Origin: Mycobacterium sp. 141 | Lineage (GTDB): Bacteria > Actinomycetota > Actinomycetes > Mycobacteriales > Mycobacteriaceae | Reading direction: 5' to 3' | DNA: 64,000 nucleotides | Assembly (NCBI RefSeq): GCF_000382405.1 | Contig: NZ_KB908257.1 | Coordinates: forward strand, 1 to 64,000 | Part shown: positions 34,117 to 41,674 of the stretch, piece by piece | Numbering within the stretch: position 1 is the stretch's first letter | Layout of the letters: each line of letters begins with the position of its first letter | Notes under the pieces: generated by a model | Told to the model about the DNA's origin: nothing | Database searches by the model: none | The model's input: the letters and a program-made list of their open reading frames with translations, nothing else | Position numbers and translations under genes: made by a program

Positions 34117-36003
34117 CTAAGCGCCGCCGTCGCCCGCTCCGCCGCCATCTCCTGTGCCGCCGCCTTCTCCCGGTGCCGGGGTATTCGTCGGCCTCGTGGG
34201 GAAGGTCCAGGTTGGGCGGCTGCGCGTGGTGGTCGGAGTCTCGGTGGTGGTCGGCGGCGCCGACGTGGTCGTTGCCGTTGTCGTGGTGGTGGTCGGGCTG
34301 GTCGTCGTCGTGGTTGTGGTGGTGCTCGTTGTTGTGGTGGTGGTCGGTTCCGTGGTGGTCGGGCTGGTCGTCGTCGTGGTGTCCGATGTGGGGGTGTCCG
34401 TCGGCGTACGCGTATGCGTCTGGGTGATCACGGTTGTCGGGGTGATGACGGTGGTGGTGTCTTGACCGTCCGGGCCGGCGGTGACCGTCGTGACCGGTGG
34501 CAACATCGAGACTGTCGTGCTGGTCTCGGTCACCGGCGTCGAATCGCTGCTGGTGCCGGTCAGTGTCACTGCGAGACCTCCTGCCGCCAGCAGGACCGCG
34601 GCCGCGGCGGCCCCGAACAGGATCACCGGCCGCTTGTACCAGGGCAGCGGCCCCGGCTCGGCGGCGAACGCCTCTTCTTCGTGGGCGAACGCCATCTGTG
34701 GGCGGGCTGATGTCGGACCCGTCGCGCCGCTCTCGTAGTTGTGGCTGTAATCGCCTCCGGCGTAGGGCACCGGTTCGTCGCCGGGAGCGTCGTCGTCCTG
34801 CGACCATGCGAGCGAGCGAAATGTCGCGGATGCGGCACCGTCGGGCACGGATTCGCCGCCGGCTGCACCCGCGGCCCACGCGCCGGGAGCCATACCGGTC
34901 GGGGCGTCTGCGGGGTTGATCCCGGGCGCCAAGCCGGTCGGCGCGTCGGCTGCGGTGATCCCGGGGGCCATGCCGGTGGGAGCGCCCGCATCGGCGATGG
35001 TGTCGGCGAGCAGGGCGGCACCCGTAGCAGCTGCGAGCTGCGGCTGCGGCGTGGTGACCACCGGCACGCGCAGTTGCTCCGACAGGCGCTGGGTCACCAG
35101 CGGTATGGCAGCGGTGCCGCCGACCGTCGCCACCGCTGCCACGCTGGATAGCGCAATGTTGTTGCGCTGCAACATATCCTGGATGACATTGAGCAGGCCC
35201 GCCAGTGGCCCGGCGATGAGCTGCTCAAGCTCGGAGCGGGTCACCCGGACATCGGAGCTGAACCCGGGCAGCTCGGTCGGGATGACGGCGACAGTGTCGG
35301 CGGACAACCGTTCCTTGGCCTGACGGCATTCGGAGCGGAGCCGGGCCAGCGATCCGACTGCCGCCGTGCCGGCAGGATCGGCATTGCCGGCCGCCGCGAC
35401 ACCGCTGAGAACGTGGTTGAGCAGGGCCTGATCGACCTGATCGCCCGAGAAGTCCGGGTAGCGCACGGTCTGGCCGATGGTGGCCAGGCCCGCGCCGGCG
35501 TCGGCCAGCGTCAGGCTGGTGCCGCTGCCACCGAGATCGCACAGCACCACGACGCCTGCACCGGGCAGGCCGGGGTTGGCGCGTAACGCCGCCAGTGCGG
35601 CCAGGGAATCCGGGACCAGCTCGGCTGGAACACCAGCCGGTGCCAAAGCGGGCTTCCCACGCAAAGCGCCGCGCAGCGCGCCGATGGCAGCCGGACCCCA
35701 GTACGCCGGGACCGCCACGGTGACCGGTGAACCTCCACCGGCCGCGCGGGCGATCGCATCCAGGGCTTCGGCCAGTGCGAGCTCGCCACGATGCTGTGAA
35801 CCGTCGGCGGCGACGATCGGCACCGGATCACCGGTCCGCTCGACGAAGCCGGTCAGTGGCAGGCCCTGGCCGGCGTACTCGCCGACCTCCGGGGCGCGGT
35901 CGGGGAACAGGGTGAGAATCGAGCGGCGTAGCACCGGCGGACGGCCCTCGCGGGCGGCCACCAGATTGGTTGTCCCGATCGACAACCCCAGTGCGTCGGT
36001 CAT
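34117..36003 (-). CDS. Hsp70-like membrane protein with Thr-rich tail (left of iniBAC)
   Basis: A 628-residue protein starting ATG 36003 behind AGGAG. Residues 1-335 form a DnaK-like actin-fold ATPase (LGLSIGTTNLVAA, VTVAVPAYW, CDLGGSGTSL, TVGGTAAIPLVTQRL). Three copies of an APTGMAPG unit lie at 341-374. The juxtamembrane motif PWYKRP (454-459) precedes one membrane segment (460-483), and the extracytoplasmic tail is almost pure Thr/Pro/Ser. No substrate-binding domain is present, so it is not a chaperone of the usual sort. Paralogue at 41675-43525. Coupled to iniR, it may be part of the sensing or response machinery. Confidence 0.85.
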   Translation of the reverse strand: MTDALGLSIGTTNLVAAREGRPPVLRRSILTLFPDRAPEVGEYAGQGLPLTGFVERTGDPVPIVAADGSQHRGELALAEALDAIARAAGGGSPVTVAVPAYWGPAAIGALRGALRGKPALAPAGVPAELVPDSLAALAALRANPGLPGAGVVVLCDLGGSGTSLTLADAGAGLATIGQTVRYPDFSGDQVDQALLNHVLSGVAAAGNADPAGTAAVGSLARLRSECRQAKERLSADTVAVIPTELPGFSSDVRVTRSELEQLIAGPLAGLLNVIQDMLQRNNIALSSVAAVATVGGTAAIPLVTQRLSEQLRVPVVTTPQPQLAAATGAALLADTIADAGAPTGMAPGITAADAPTGLAPGINPADAPTGMAPGAWAAGAAGGESVPDGAASATFRSLAWSQDDDAPGDEPVPYAGGDYSHNYESGATGPTSARPQMAFAHEEEAFAAEPGPLPWYKRPVILFGAAAAAVLLAAGGLAVTLTGTSSDSTPVTETSTTVSMLPPVTTVTAGPDGQDTTTVITPTTVITQTHTRTPTDTPTSDTTTTTSPTTTEPTTTTTTSTTTTTTTTSPTTTTTTATTTSAPPTTTETPTTTRSRPTWTFPTRPTNTPAPGEGGGTGDGGGAGDGGA

Positions 36004-36074
36004 CAGGCGTCACTCCTGTGTTGTCTGGGCGGTCCCCACGATAGCGGCTAGTCCCCCCAACATTGAGCATTGAT

Positions 36075-36114
36075 CCCCTAGTGGCGGGAATCCCCTAATG
36101 CTTGAGCCCCTAAT
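36075..36114. promoter_or_regulatory. CCCCTAAT direct repeats upstream of the Rv0340-like gene
   Basis: Three copies: CCCCTAGT 36075-36082, CCCCTAAT 36092-36099 and CCCCTAAT 36107-36114. The same unit recurs before iniB (36873-36899). They lie in the divergent region between the Hsp70-like/iniR operon and the ini genes, a natural position for IniR binding; binding is inferred. Confidence 0.6.
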
Positions 36115-36231
36115 CAGGGTGCCGAGGGGGTGGGTCGGACACCGATCCGTGTGGCGTCACTGGTGGATAGCATCGATGACAGCCGTCACGAGACAGGCCC
36201 GAGATGGTCACAAGACAGTAAGGAAGGCGCC

Positions 36232-36756
36232 ATGGCAAATTCGCTGCTCGACTTTGTCATGGCACTCGTGCGCGATCCCGACGCCGCAGCGCGCTACGCC
36301 GCAGACCCGTCGCAAGCTATCTCCGACGCCCATCTGGTCGGCGTGACCAGCGTCGACGTCAATAATCTCATTCCGGTGGTGTCCGAATCGCTGACATCAC
36401 CGACCGGTGGCGACGGCTTCGGTGACGAACCTGCGGGAAACGTCTGGGCAAGTGGGGCGGCCACGGCCGCGTTCGACGCTTTCGGCGACCACACACCATT
36501 CGTCGCCGACACCGGGCACACCGTCGACCACGTGATCACCGAGCCCGACCATGTCGAGCCCGCCGCGGTCGACGGCTTCTTCACCGATCCCGGGCTCACC
36601 GCGCCGCCGCTGGACGATTCGTCGTTGCAGCTCAGCGACAGCGTCATCGACGACGCCCCGGCCATCCACACCGACTTGGGTACGGATTGGACCGCCCCCA
36701 CGGTCGACGAGCATCACCACGACGACGGTGGGGCTGCCTTCGATATGTTCAGCTGA
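36232..36756 (+). CDS. IniB-like N-terminal domain protein (Rv0340 homologue)
   Basis: A 174-residue protein from ATG 36232, with AAGGAAGG five bases upstream. Its first 40 residues (LLDFVMALVRDPDAAARYAADP) match the N-terminus of IniB (LIDFIMDLFRSPAAAAAYVADP), a small helical domain, while the rest is acidic and His/Asp-rich (EHHHDDGG near the end) without repeats. It is followed by a strong intrinsic terminator, so it forms its own transcript under the same repeats as iniB. Function unknown. Confidence 0.82.
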   Translation: MANSLLDFVMALVRDPDAAARYAADPSQAISDAHLVGVTSVDVNNLIPVVSESLTSPTGGDGFGDEPAGNVWASGAATAAFDAFGDHTPFVADTGHTVDHVITEPDHVEPAAVDGFFTDPGLTAPPLDDSSLQLSDSVIDDAPAIHTDLGTDWTAPTVDEHHHDDGGAAFDMFS

Positions 36757-36784
36757 ACGCAGCGTCATCTCACCGCCACGGATT

Positions 36785-36815
36785 AGCGCACAACCACCCT
36801 GGTTGTGCGCTTTTT
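36785..36815 (+). terminator. Intrinsic terminator after the Rv0340-like gene
   Basis: A perfect 12-bp stem AGCGCACAACCA / TGGTTGTGCGCT with a CCC loop, followed directly by TTTTT (36811-36815). An unusually canonical intrinsic terminator for a mycobacterium. Confidence 0.9.
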
Positions 36816-36872
36816 GACGTTGACGTGCATAGATAGTGATCTCCCAGGTATTCGACACCTTTGCCCTAGAAA

Positions 36873-36899
36873 CCCCTAGCGATCCCCTAATCCCCTAAT
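36873..36899. promoter_or_regulatory. CCCCTAAT direct repeats upstream of iniB
   Basis: CCCCTAGC 36873-36880, CCCCTAAT 36884-36891 and CCCCTAAT 36892-36899, about 160-190 bp before the iniB ATG. They are shared with the repeats at 36075-36114, so the two genes probably answer to the same regulator. Confidence 0.6.
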
Positions 36900-36919
36900 G
36901 GATCCCCACGGGGCACCCC

Positions 36920-36943
36920 GGGCGGGCGGGCGGGCGGGAGGGG
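36920..36943 (+). promoter_or_regulatory. G-quadruplex-type run in the iniB leader
   Basis: Six G tracts of three or four G separated by single C or A bases, on the strand that would become iniB mRNA or non-template DNA. This pattern favours a very stable parallel G-quadruplex. It lies between the repeats and iniB. Formation in the cell is inference. Confidence 0.6.
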
Positions 36944-37058
36944 ATCGCGCCCCGTTTCTGGCGGCCCGACGGATCCATAACGTTGTCACCAGTTCGCCGG
37001 GACACCCCGGAACGAGAACCAGAACTCCAGACAAGACACGACGAAAGGCAGTACCGAG

Positions 37059-38156
37059 ATGATCACCCTGATCGACTTCATCATGGACCTATTCCGCAGC
37101 CCCGCCGCAGCCGCGGCCTACGTGGCCGACCCCGAGGGCGCACTGCGCGACGCCGGCCTGCCGAATGTTTCCGCCGCGCAACTGGCATCGGTGGCCGCGA
37201 CGGCCGCACCGGCCGGCATCGCACTCGGCAACGGCGATCCGGTCTACGGGCTGCAGCGCGCTGTTGCCGACTATCACAGCATCGCCTCCCCGCAGACCGC
37301 GTTCACCTCGCAGCCGACCTTCGCGCCGCAGACCAACACCGACCTGCTCAGCGGTAACTCGACGGATCTGGCCAGCCACAACAACGTGCCGGTCATGAGC
37401 CCCAATCAGGACGCCGGCGCCAACGCTCAGCAGGGTGCCTTCAACCTGGGCTTCGGAGACATCACCCTGGGGAACAAACAGACGACCACCAACACCGCCA
37501 CCGACGGTGCCGTGGTGAACACCGGTCACTCCAGCGGTCCCATCGTCACCGGTGACGGTGCGGTGCTCGGCCACGGCAACACCGTCAACAACGGCGATGT
37601 CTGGGCCGGCTCCGGCTCGCACGTCGCCGTCGGCCAGGGCAACGAGATCTCGGACAGCTCGCAGCACGCCGGCGGTCAGATCATCTCCGGTAACGACGGC
37701 CCGGTCATCAGCGGCAACGATTTGAGCGGCGGCCACGGCGGCGGCGCGAGCGCCAGCGGCAGCGGTGGGGGTCTGCTCAACATCGGCGGCAGCGGCGGCC
37801 ACGCCAATGCCGGTGACGGCGGCAATGCCGGCTCGATCATCGTCACCAGCAAGGACAGCCATGCGGTCGGCGGCAACCAGACCACCGCGGGGCACGATCT
37901 GGGCAGCGGCAACACCAGCTCGATCGACTCGTCGGTGCACACCGCGTCGTCGACCAACACCTCGCTGTCCGATCAGTCGGTGCACGACAGTTCGGTGGGC
38001 AACACCAGCACGCTGCACAGCGACAGCTCCGTGCACAGCTCGGTGACCGACGACTCGGTGCACCAGGTCGGTGGCCTGCACACCAACGTGTCGACCACCA
38101 ACGACGTGGCCAGCCACAACACCGTCGATCCGCACGCCGGGTTCCACGGCTTCTGA
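37059..38156 (+). CDS. iniB: IniB, isoniazid-inducible repeat protein
   Basis: A 365-residue protein, shorter than the M. tuberculosis IniB of about 480. A 60-residue N-terminal helical domain is followed by Gly/Asn/Asp-rich repeats (GPIVTGDGAVLGHGN, VAVGQGNEI, GNDGPVISGND), which suggest a beta-helix or elongated surface structure, and a Ser/His/Asp/Val-rich C-terminus. iniB is the first gene of the iniBAC operon, induced by inhibitors of cell-wall synthesis. The control region has the CCCCTAAT repeats and a G-rich leader. Confidence 0.92.
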   Translation: MITLIDFIMDLFRSPAAAAAYVADPEGALRDAGLPNVSAAQLASVAATAAPAGIALGNGDPVYGLQRAVADYHSIASPQTAFTSQPTFAPQTNTDLLSGNSTDLASHNNVPVMSPNQDAGANAQQGAFNLGFGDITLGNKQTTTNTATDGAVVNTGHSSGPIVTGDGAVLGHGNTVNNGDVWAGSGSHVAVGQGNEISDSSQHAGGQIISGNDGPVISGNDLSGGHGGGASASGSGGGLLNIGGSGGHANAGDGGNAGSIIVTSKDSHAVGGNQTTAGHDLGSGNTSSIDSSVHTASSTNTSLSDQSVHDSSVGNTSTLHSDSSVHSSVTDDSVHQVGGLHTNVSTTNDVASHNTVDPHAGFHGF

Positions 38157-38173
38157 TCGGCACAGCACCGCTG

Positions 38174-38201
38174 CTGGCGGGGACCCAAGGGTCCCCGCCA
38201 G
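38174..38201 (+). terminator. Perfect 13-bp hairpin between iniB and iniA
   Basis: CTGGCGGGGACCC / GGGTCCCCGCCAG with a two-base AA spacer and no U-tract. It may protect the iniB mRNA 3' end, partly attenuate readthrough into iniA, or mark an mRNA processing site. Confidence 0.6.
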
Positions 38202-38237
38202 TTCGCCGTTTACCGTTAGAGGCCGGAGGGCTCCCGT

Positions 38238-40082
38238 ATGACGCAATCGAATGACCCGCGCAAAACAGCGGTGATCGTCGAGCTGATCGACCACACCAGC
38301 AGGATCGCCGGCGCCAGAGATCGTGGTGACCTGGTGGAGAGTCTGGCCCGCGCCAAGGAGCGCATCACCGATCCGCACATCCGGGTGGTCATCGCCGGGC
38401 AGCTCAAGCAGGGCAAGAGTCAACTGCTCAACTCGCTGCTGAACATGCCCGTAGCCCGGGTCGGTGACGACGAGAGCACGGTGCTGGCCACCGTGGTGTC
38501 CTACGGCGAACAGCCCTCGGCCCGGCTCGTGGTGGCCCGCCCCGACGGCGCCGAACCAGAACTCGTCGACATTCCGCCGGGCGATTTGCGCAACGATCTG
38601 CGCCGCGCCCCGCAGGCCGGCGGCCGGCAGGTGTTGCGGGTCGAGGTGACCGCGCCCAGCCCCCTGCTGCAGGGCGGGCTGGCGTTCATCGACACCCCCG
38701 GCGTGGGCGGCCACGGGCAGCCGCACCTGTCGGCGACGCTGGGCCTGCTGCCCGACGCCGACGCGATGTTGATGGTCAGCGACACCAGCCAGGAATTCAC
38801 CGAGCCCGAGCTGAGGTTCATTCGGCAGGCACTCGAAATATGCCCGGTGGCAACGATTGTCGCGACCAAGACCGATCTCTACCCGCACTGGCGTGACATC
38901 GTCGCCGCCAATACCGCTCACCTGCAGCGCGCCGGACTGGCAGTCCCGGTGACTCCGGTGTCTTCCATACTGCGCAGCCACGCCATCCAGCTCAACGACA
39001 AGGAACTCAACGAGGAGTCCAACTTTCCGGCCATCGTCAAATTCCTCTCCGAACGCGTGCTGTCCCGGGAGCACGACCGGGTCCGCGATCAGGTGGTCGA
39101 TGACATTCGTTCCGCCGCAGAACATTTGATGCTGGCGGTGGAGAGCGAGCTGGCGGCGATCAACGATCCGGATGTTCGCGCGCAGCTGACCGACGAGTTG
39201 GAGCGGCGCAAGCAGGAGGCGCAGGATGCCCTGGCGCAGAGCGCGCTGTGGCAGCAGGTGCTCAACGACGGTATCGCCGATCTCACCGCCGACGTGGATC
39301 ACGATCTGCGGCAACGGTTCCGGACCATCAGCACGCACACCGAGAAGATGCTCGACAAGGTCGATCCCACGGCGCACTGGGCCGAGATCGGTGCCGAGCT
39401 CGAAGACGCGGTGGCCACCGCCGTCGGCGACAACTTCGTGTGGGCCTATCAGCGTGCCGAGGCGCTGGCCGTCGAGGTGGCCGACACCTTCACCAAGGCC
39501 GGCCTCGACGCGGTTGCGCTGCCGCAGATCGATGCGCGCGGCATGGGCGCGGGTTTCGGTGAGTTCAGCTCGGTACAGAAGTTGGAGGCCGGGCCGATCA
39601 GGGCGGGTCACAAGGTCGTCACCGGGATGCGCGGCTCTTACGGCGGCGTGCTCATGTTCGGCATGCTGACTTCCTTCGCCGGTCTCGGCATGTTCAACCC
39701 GCTGTCGTTGGGCGCGGGACTTCTGTTGGGCCGCAAGGCTTACAAGGAGGATATGGAGAATCGGATGCTGCGGGTCCGCGGCGAAGCCAAAGCCAACGTG
39801 CGTAAGTTCGTCGACGACGTGGCGTTCGTGGTGGGCAAGGAATCCCGCGACCGGCTCAAGGCAATCCAACGCCAGCTCCGCGACCACTACCGCGACGTGG
39901 CCAACCAGACGAGCCGCACACTCAACGAGTCACTGCAGGCCACCCTCTCGGCGGCCAAAGTCGAGGAGAACGAGCGCAACACCCGCGTCGCCGAACTGGA
40001 GCGTCAGCTCAACATCCTCAAACAGGTGGTTGAGCATGCTGGGAACCTTGCCCAGGTCGCCCCGCTAGGCTCGCGGAGTTAA
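38238..40082 (+). CDS. iniA: IniA, dynamin-like GTPase
   Basis: A 614-residue bacterial dynamin-like protein. P-loop GQLKQGKS (residues 54-61), G3 DTPGVGG, G4 TKTD, a helical stalk, and a hydrophobic paddle or membrane region near GGVLMFGMLTSFAGLGMF and SLGAGLLLG, then a C-terminal coiled coil. IniA remodels or fuses membranes in vitro and is linked to tolerance of isoniazid and ethambutol. The ribosome binding site GGAGGG precedes ATG 38238. Followed 23 bp later by iniC. Confidence 0.95.
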   Translation: MTQSNDPRKTAVIVELIDHTSRIAGARDRGDLVESLARAKERITDPHIRVVIAGQLKQGKSQLLNSLLNMPVARVGDDESTVLATVVSYGEQPSARLVVARPDGAEPELVDIPPGDLRNDLRRAPQAGGRQVLRVEVTAPSPLLQGGLAFIDTPGVGGHGQPHLSATLGLLPDADAMLMVSDTSQEFTEPELRFIRQALEICPVATIVATKTDLYPHWRDIVAANTAHLQRAGLAVPVTPVSSILRSHAIQLNDKELNEESNFPAIVKFLSERVLSREHDRVRDQVVDDIRSAAEHLMLAVESELAAINDPDVRAQLTDELERRKQEAQDALAQSALWQQVLNDGIADLTADVDHDLRQRFRTISTHTEKMLDKVDPTAHWAEIGAELEDAVATAVGDNFVWAYQRAEALAVEVADTFTKAGLDAVALPQIDARGMGAGFGEFSSVQKLEAGPIRAGHKVVTGMRGSYGGVLMFGMLTSFAGLGMFNPLSLGAGLLLGRKAYKEDMENRMLRVRGEAKANVRKFVDDVAFVVGKESRDRLKAIQRQLRDHYRDVANQTSRTLNESLQATLSAAKVEENERNTRVAELERQLNILKQVVEHAGNLAQVAPLGSRS

Positions 40083-40105
40083 GTGAAAGGGTCGGAATTC
40101 GCAGC

Positions 40106-41599
40106 GTGAGCACGAGCGATCGGGTGCGCTCAATTCTGGGCGGCACCATCCAGGCGTACCGGAGTGATCCGGCGTACCGTGATCGACCCGACGTGCACAA
40201 TGAGCTCGACCGAATCGGGCGTCGGCTCAACCAGCCGATCCGCATCGCGCTCGCCGGCACCCTCAAGGCAGGCAAGTCGACGCTGGTGAATGCTCTGGTG
40301 GGGGAGGACATCGCACCTACCGACGCCACCGAGGCGACGCGCATCGTCACCTGGTTCCGGCACGGACCGACCCCGAAGGTGACCGCCAACCACCGCGGTG
40401 GCCGGCGAACCAACGTGCCGATTGCACGCGACCCGCGCGACCGTGGCCTGACATTCAGTTTCTCGGGTCTGGACCCTGCCGACGTGACCGACCTCGACGT
40501 GGAATGGCCCGCCGCCGAACTCGTCGACACCACGATCATCGACACCCCCGGCACGTCGTCGCTCTCGCGCGATGTCTCCGAACGCACGCACCGGCTGCTG
40601 GTGCCCGAGGACGGGGTGCCGCGGGTCGACGCGGTCGTGTTCCTGCTGCGCACGCTCAACGCCGCCGACATCGCATTGCTCAAACAGATCGGTGAGCTGG
40701 TCGGAGGCTCGTCGGGCGCGCTCGGCGTGATCGGGGTGGCGTCGCGCGCCGACGAGATCGGTGCCGGCCGGATCGACGCCATGATGTCGGCTAAGGACGT
40801 CGCCACGCGGTTCACCGCCGAGATGGACAAGACCGGGATCTGCCAAGCCGTGGTGCCGGTGTCGGGGCTGCTCGCGCTGACCGCCCGCACGCTGCGCCAA
40901 AGCGAGTTCGTTGCGCTGCAGAAGCTCGCCGGAGTCGACGCCACCGAGATCAACAAGGCCATGCTGTCGGTGGATCGCTTTGTGCGCGAAGATAGTTCGC
41001 TGCCTGTCGATGCGGCGACCCGGGCGGCGCTGCTCGAGCGGTTCGGCATGTTCGGTATCCGGATCTCCATCGCGGTGCTACGTGCGGGTATCTCCGATTC
41101 CGTGGCGCTGGCCGACGAACTGCTCGAACGCAGCGGCCTGATCGCCCTGCGCGACGTCATCGACCAGCAGTTCGCGCAGCGCTCCGATCTGCTCAAGGCG
41201 CACACCGCCCTGCTGTCGCTGCGGCAGTTCGTGCAGCACAACCCGATCTACGCGACGCCCTACATCCTGGCCGACGTCGACCCGCTGCTGGCCGACACGC
41301 ACGCGTTCGAGGAACTGCGGCTGCTGAGCCAACTGCGGGGCCGCCCGACGACGTTCAACGAGGACGAGATGGTCTCGCTGCGTCGCATCATCGGCGGTTC
41401 GGGCACCGACGCCGCGAGCCGACTCGGTCTGCAACCCGACATTCCCTACGACGGCCCGCGCGCGGCGTTCGCGGCCGCGCAGCGCTGGCGGCGGCGGGCC
41501 GAGCACCCGCTCAACGACCCGTTCACCACCCGCGCCTGCCGGGCCGCGGTGCGCAGCGCCGAGGCGTTGGTTGCCGAGTATTCGGCGCACAACCGCTGA
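40106..41599 (+). CDS. iniC: IniC, dynamin-like GTPase
   Basis: A 497-residue paralogue of IniA without the long membrane paddle: P-loop GTLKAGKS (residues 51-58), G3 DTPGTSS, and helical C-terminal part. Start GTG 40106. It is expected to act with IniA at the membrane in the cell-wall stress response. Last gene of the iniBAC operon before the Hsp70-like gene 76 bp downstream. Confidence 0.94.
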   Translation: MSTSDRVRSILGGTIQAYRSDPAYRDRPDVHNELDRIGRRLNQPIRIALAGTLKAGKSTLVNALVGEDIAPTDATEATRIVTWFRHGPTPKVTANHRGGRRTNVPIARDPRDRGLTFSFSGLDPADVTDLDVEWPAAELVDTTIIDTPGTSSLSRDVSERTHRLLVPEDGVPRVDAVVFLLRTLNAADIALLKQIGELVGGSSGALGVIGVASRADEIGAGRIDAMMSAKDVATRFTAEMDKTGICQAVVPVSGLLALTARTLRQSEFVALQKLAGVDATEINKAMLSVDRFVREDSSLPVDAATRAALLERFGMFGIRISIAVLRAGISDSVALADELLERSGLIALRDVIDQQFAQRSDLLKAHTALLSLRQFVQHNPIYATPYILADVDPLLADTHAFEELRLLSQLRGRPTTFNEDEMVSLRRIIGGSGTDAASRLGLQPDIPYDGPRAAFAAAQRWRRRAEHPLNDPFTTRACRAAVRSAEALVAEYSAHNR

Positions 41600-41610
41600 G
41601 CCCAGCGAAA

Positions 41611-41631
41611 AGCCGGAGGCGGATCGCGCAT
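41611..41631. repeat. Dispersed copy of the 48016-48120 repeat unit (21 bp)
   Basis: AGCCGGAGGCGGATCGCGCA plus the following T is identical to 21 bp of the minus strand of the 35-bp tandem repeat at 48016-48120. It lies in the short gap after iniC, suggesting a small interspersed repeat family. Confidence 0.7.
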
Positions 41632-41667
41632 CGCCGAGTGCAACAAATCGGGCGCTTCGACCGACAT

Positions 41668-41673
41668 AGGAGG
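41668..41673 (+). promoter_or_regulatory. Ribosome binding site with abnormal spacing
   Basis: AGGAGG ends one base before ATG 41675, the only ATG in the right frame for the Hsp70-like gene. A GTG at 41679 has ideal spacing but opens a different frame that stops after 13 codons (TAG 41718-41720). Confidence 0.6.
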
Positions 41674-41674
41674 T

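Noticed and set aside
32257..34710. 817-codon open frame antisense to iniR
   Set aside because: Shadow of the strong LuxR-family gene; composition is that of an antisense frame in GC-rich coding DNA.
37089..39887. 932-codon open frame antisense to iniB and iniA
   Set aside because: It exactly shadows two well supported genes in GC-rich DNA, has no recognisable domain and no ribosome binding site.
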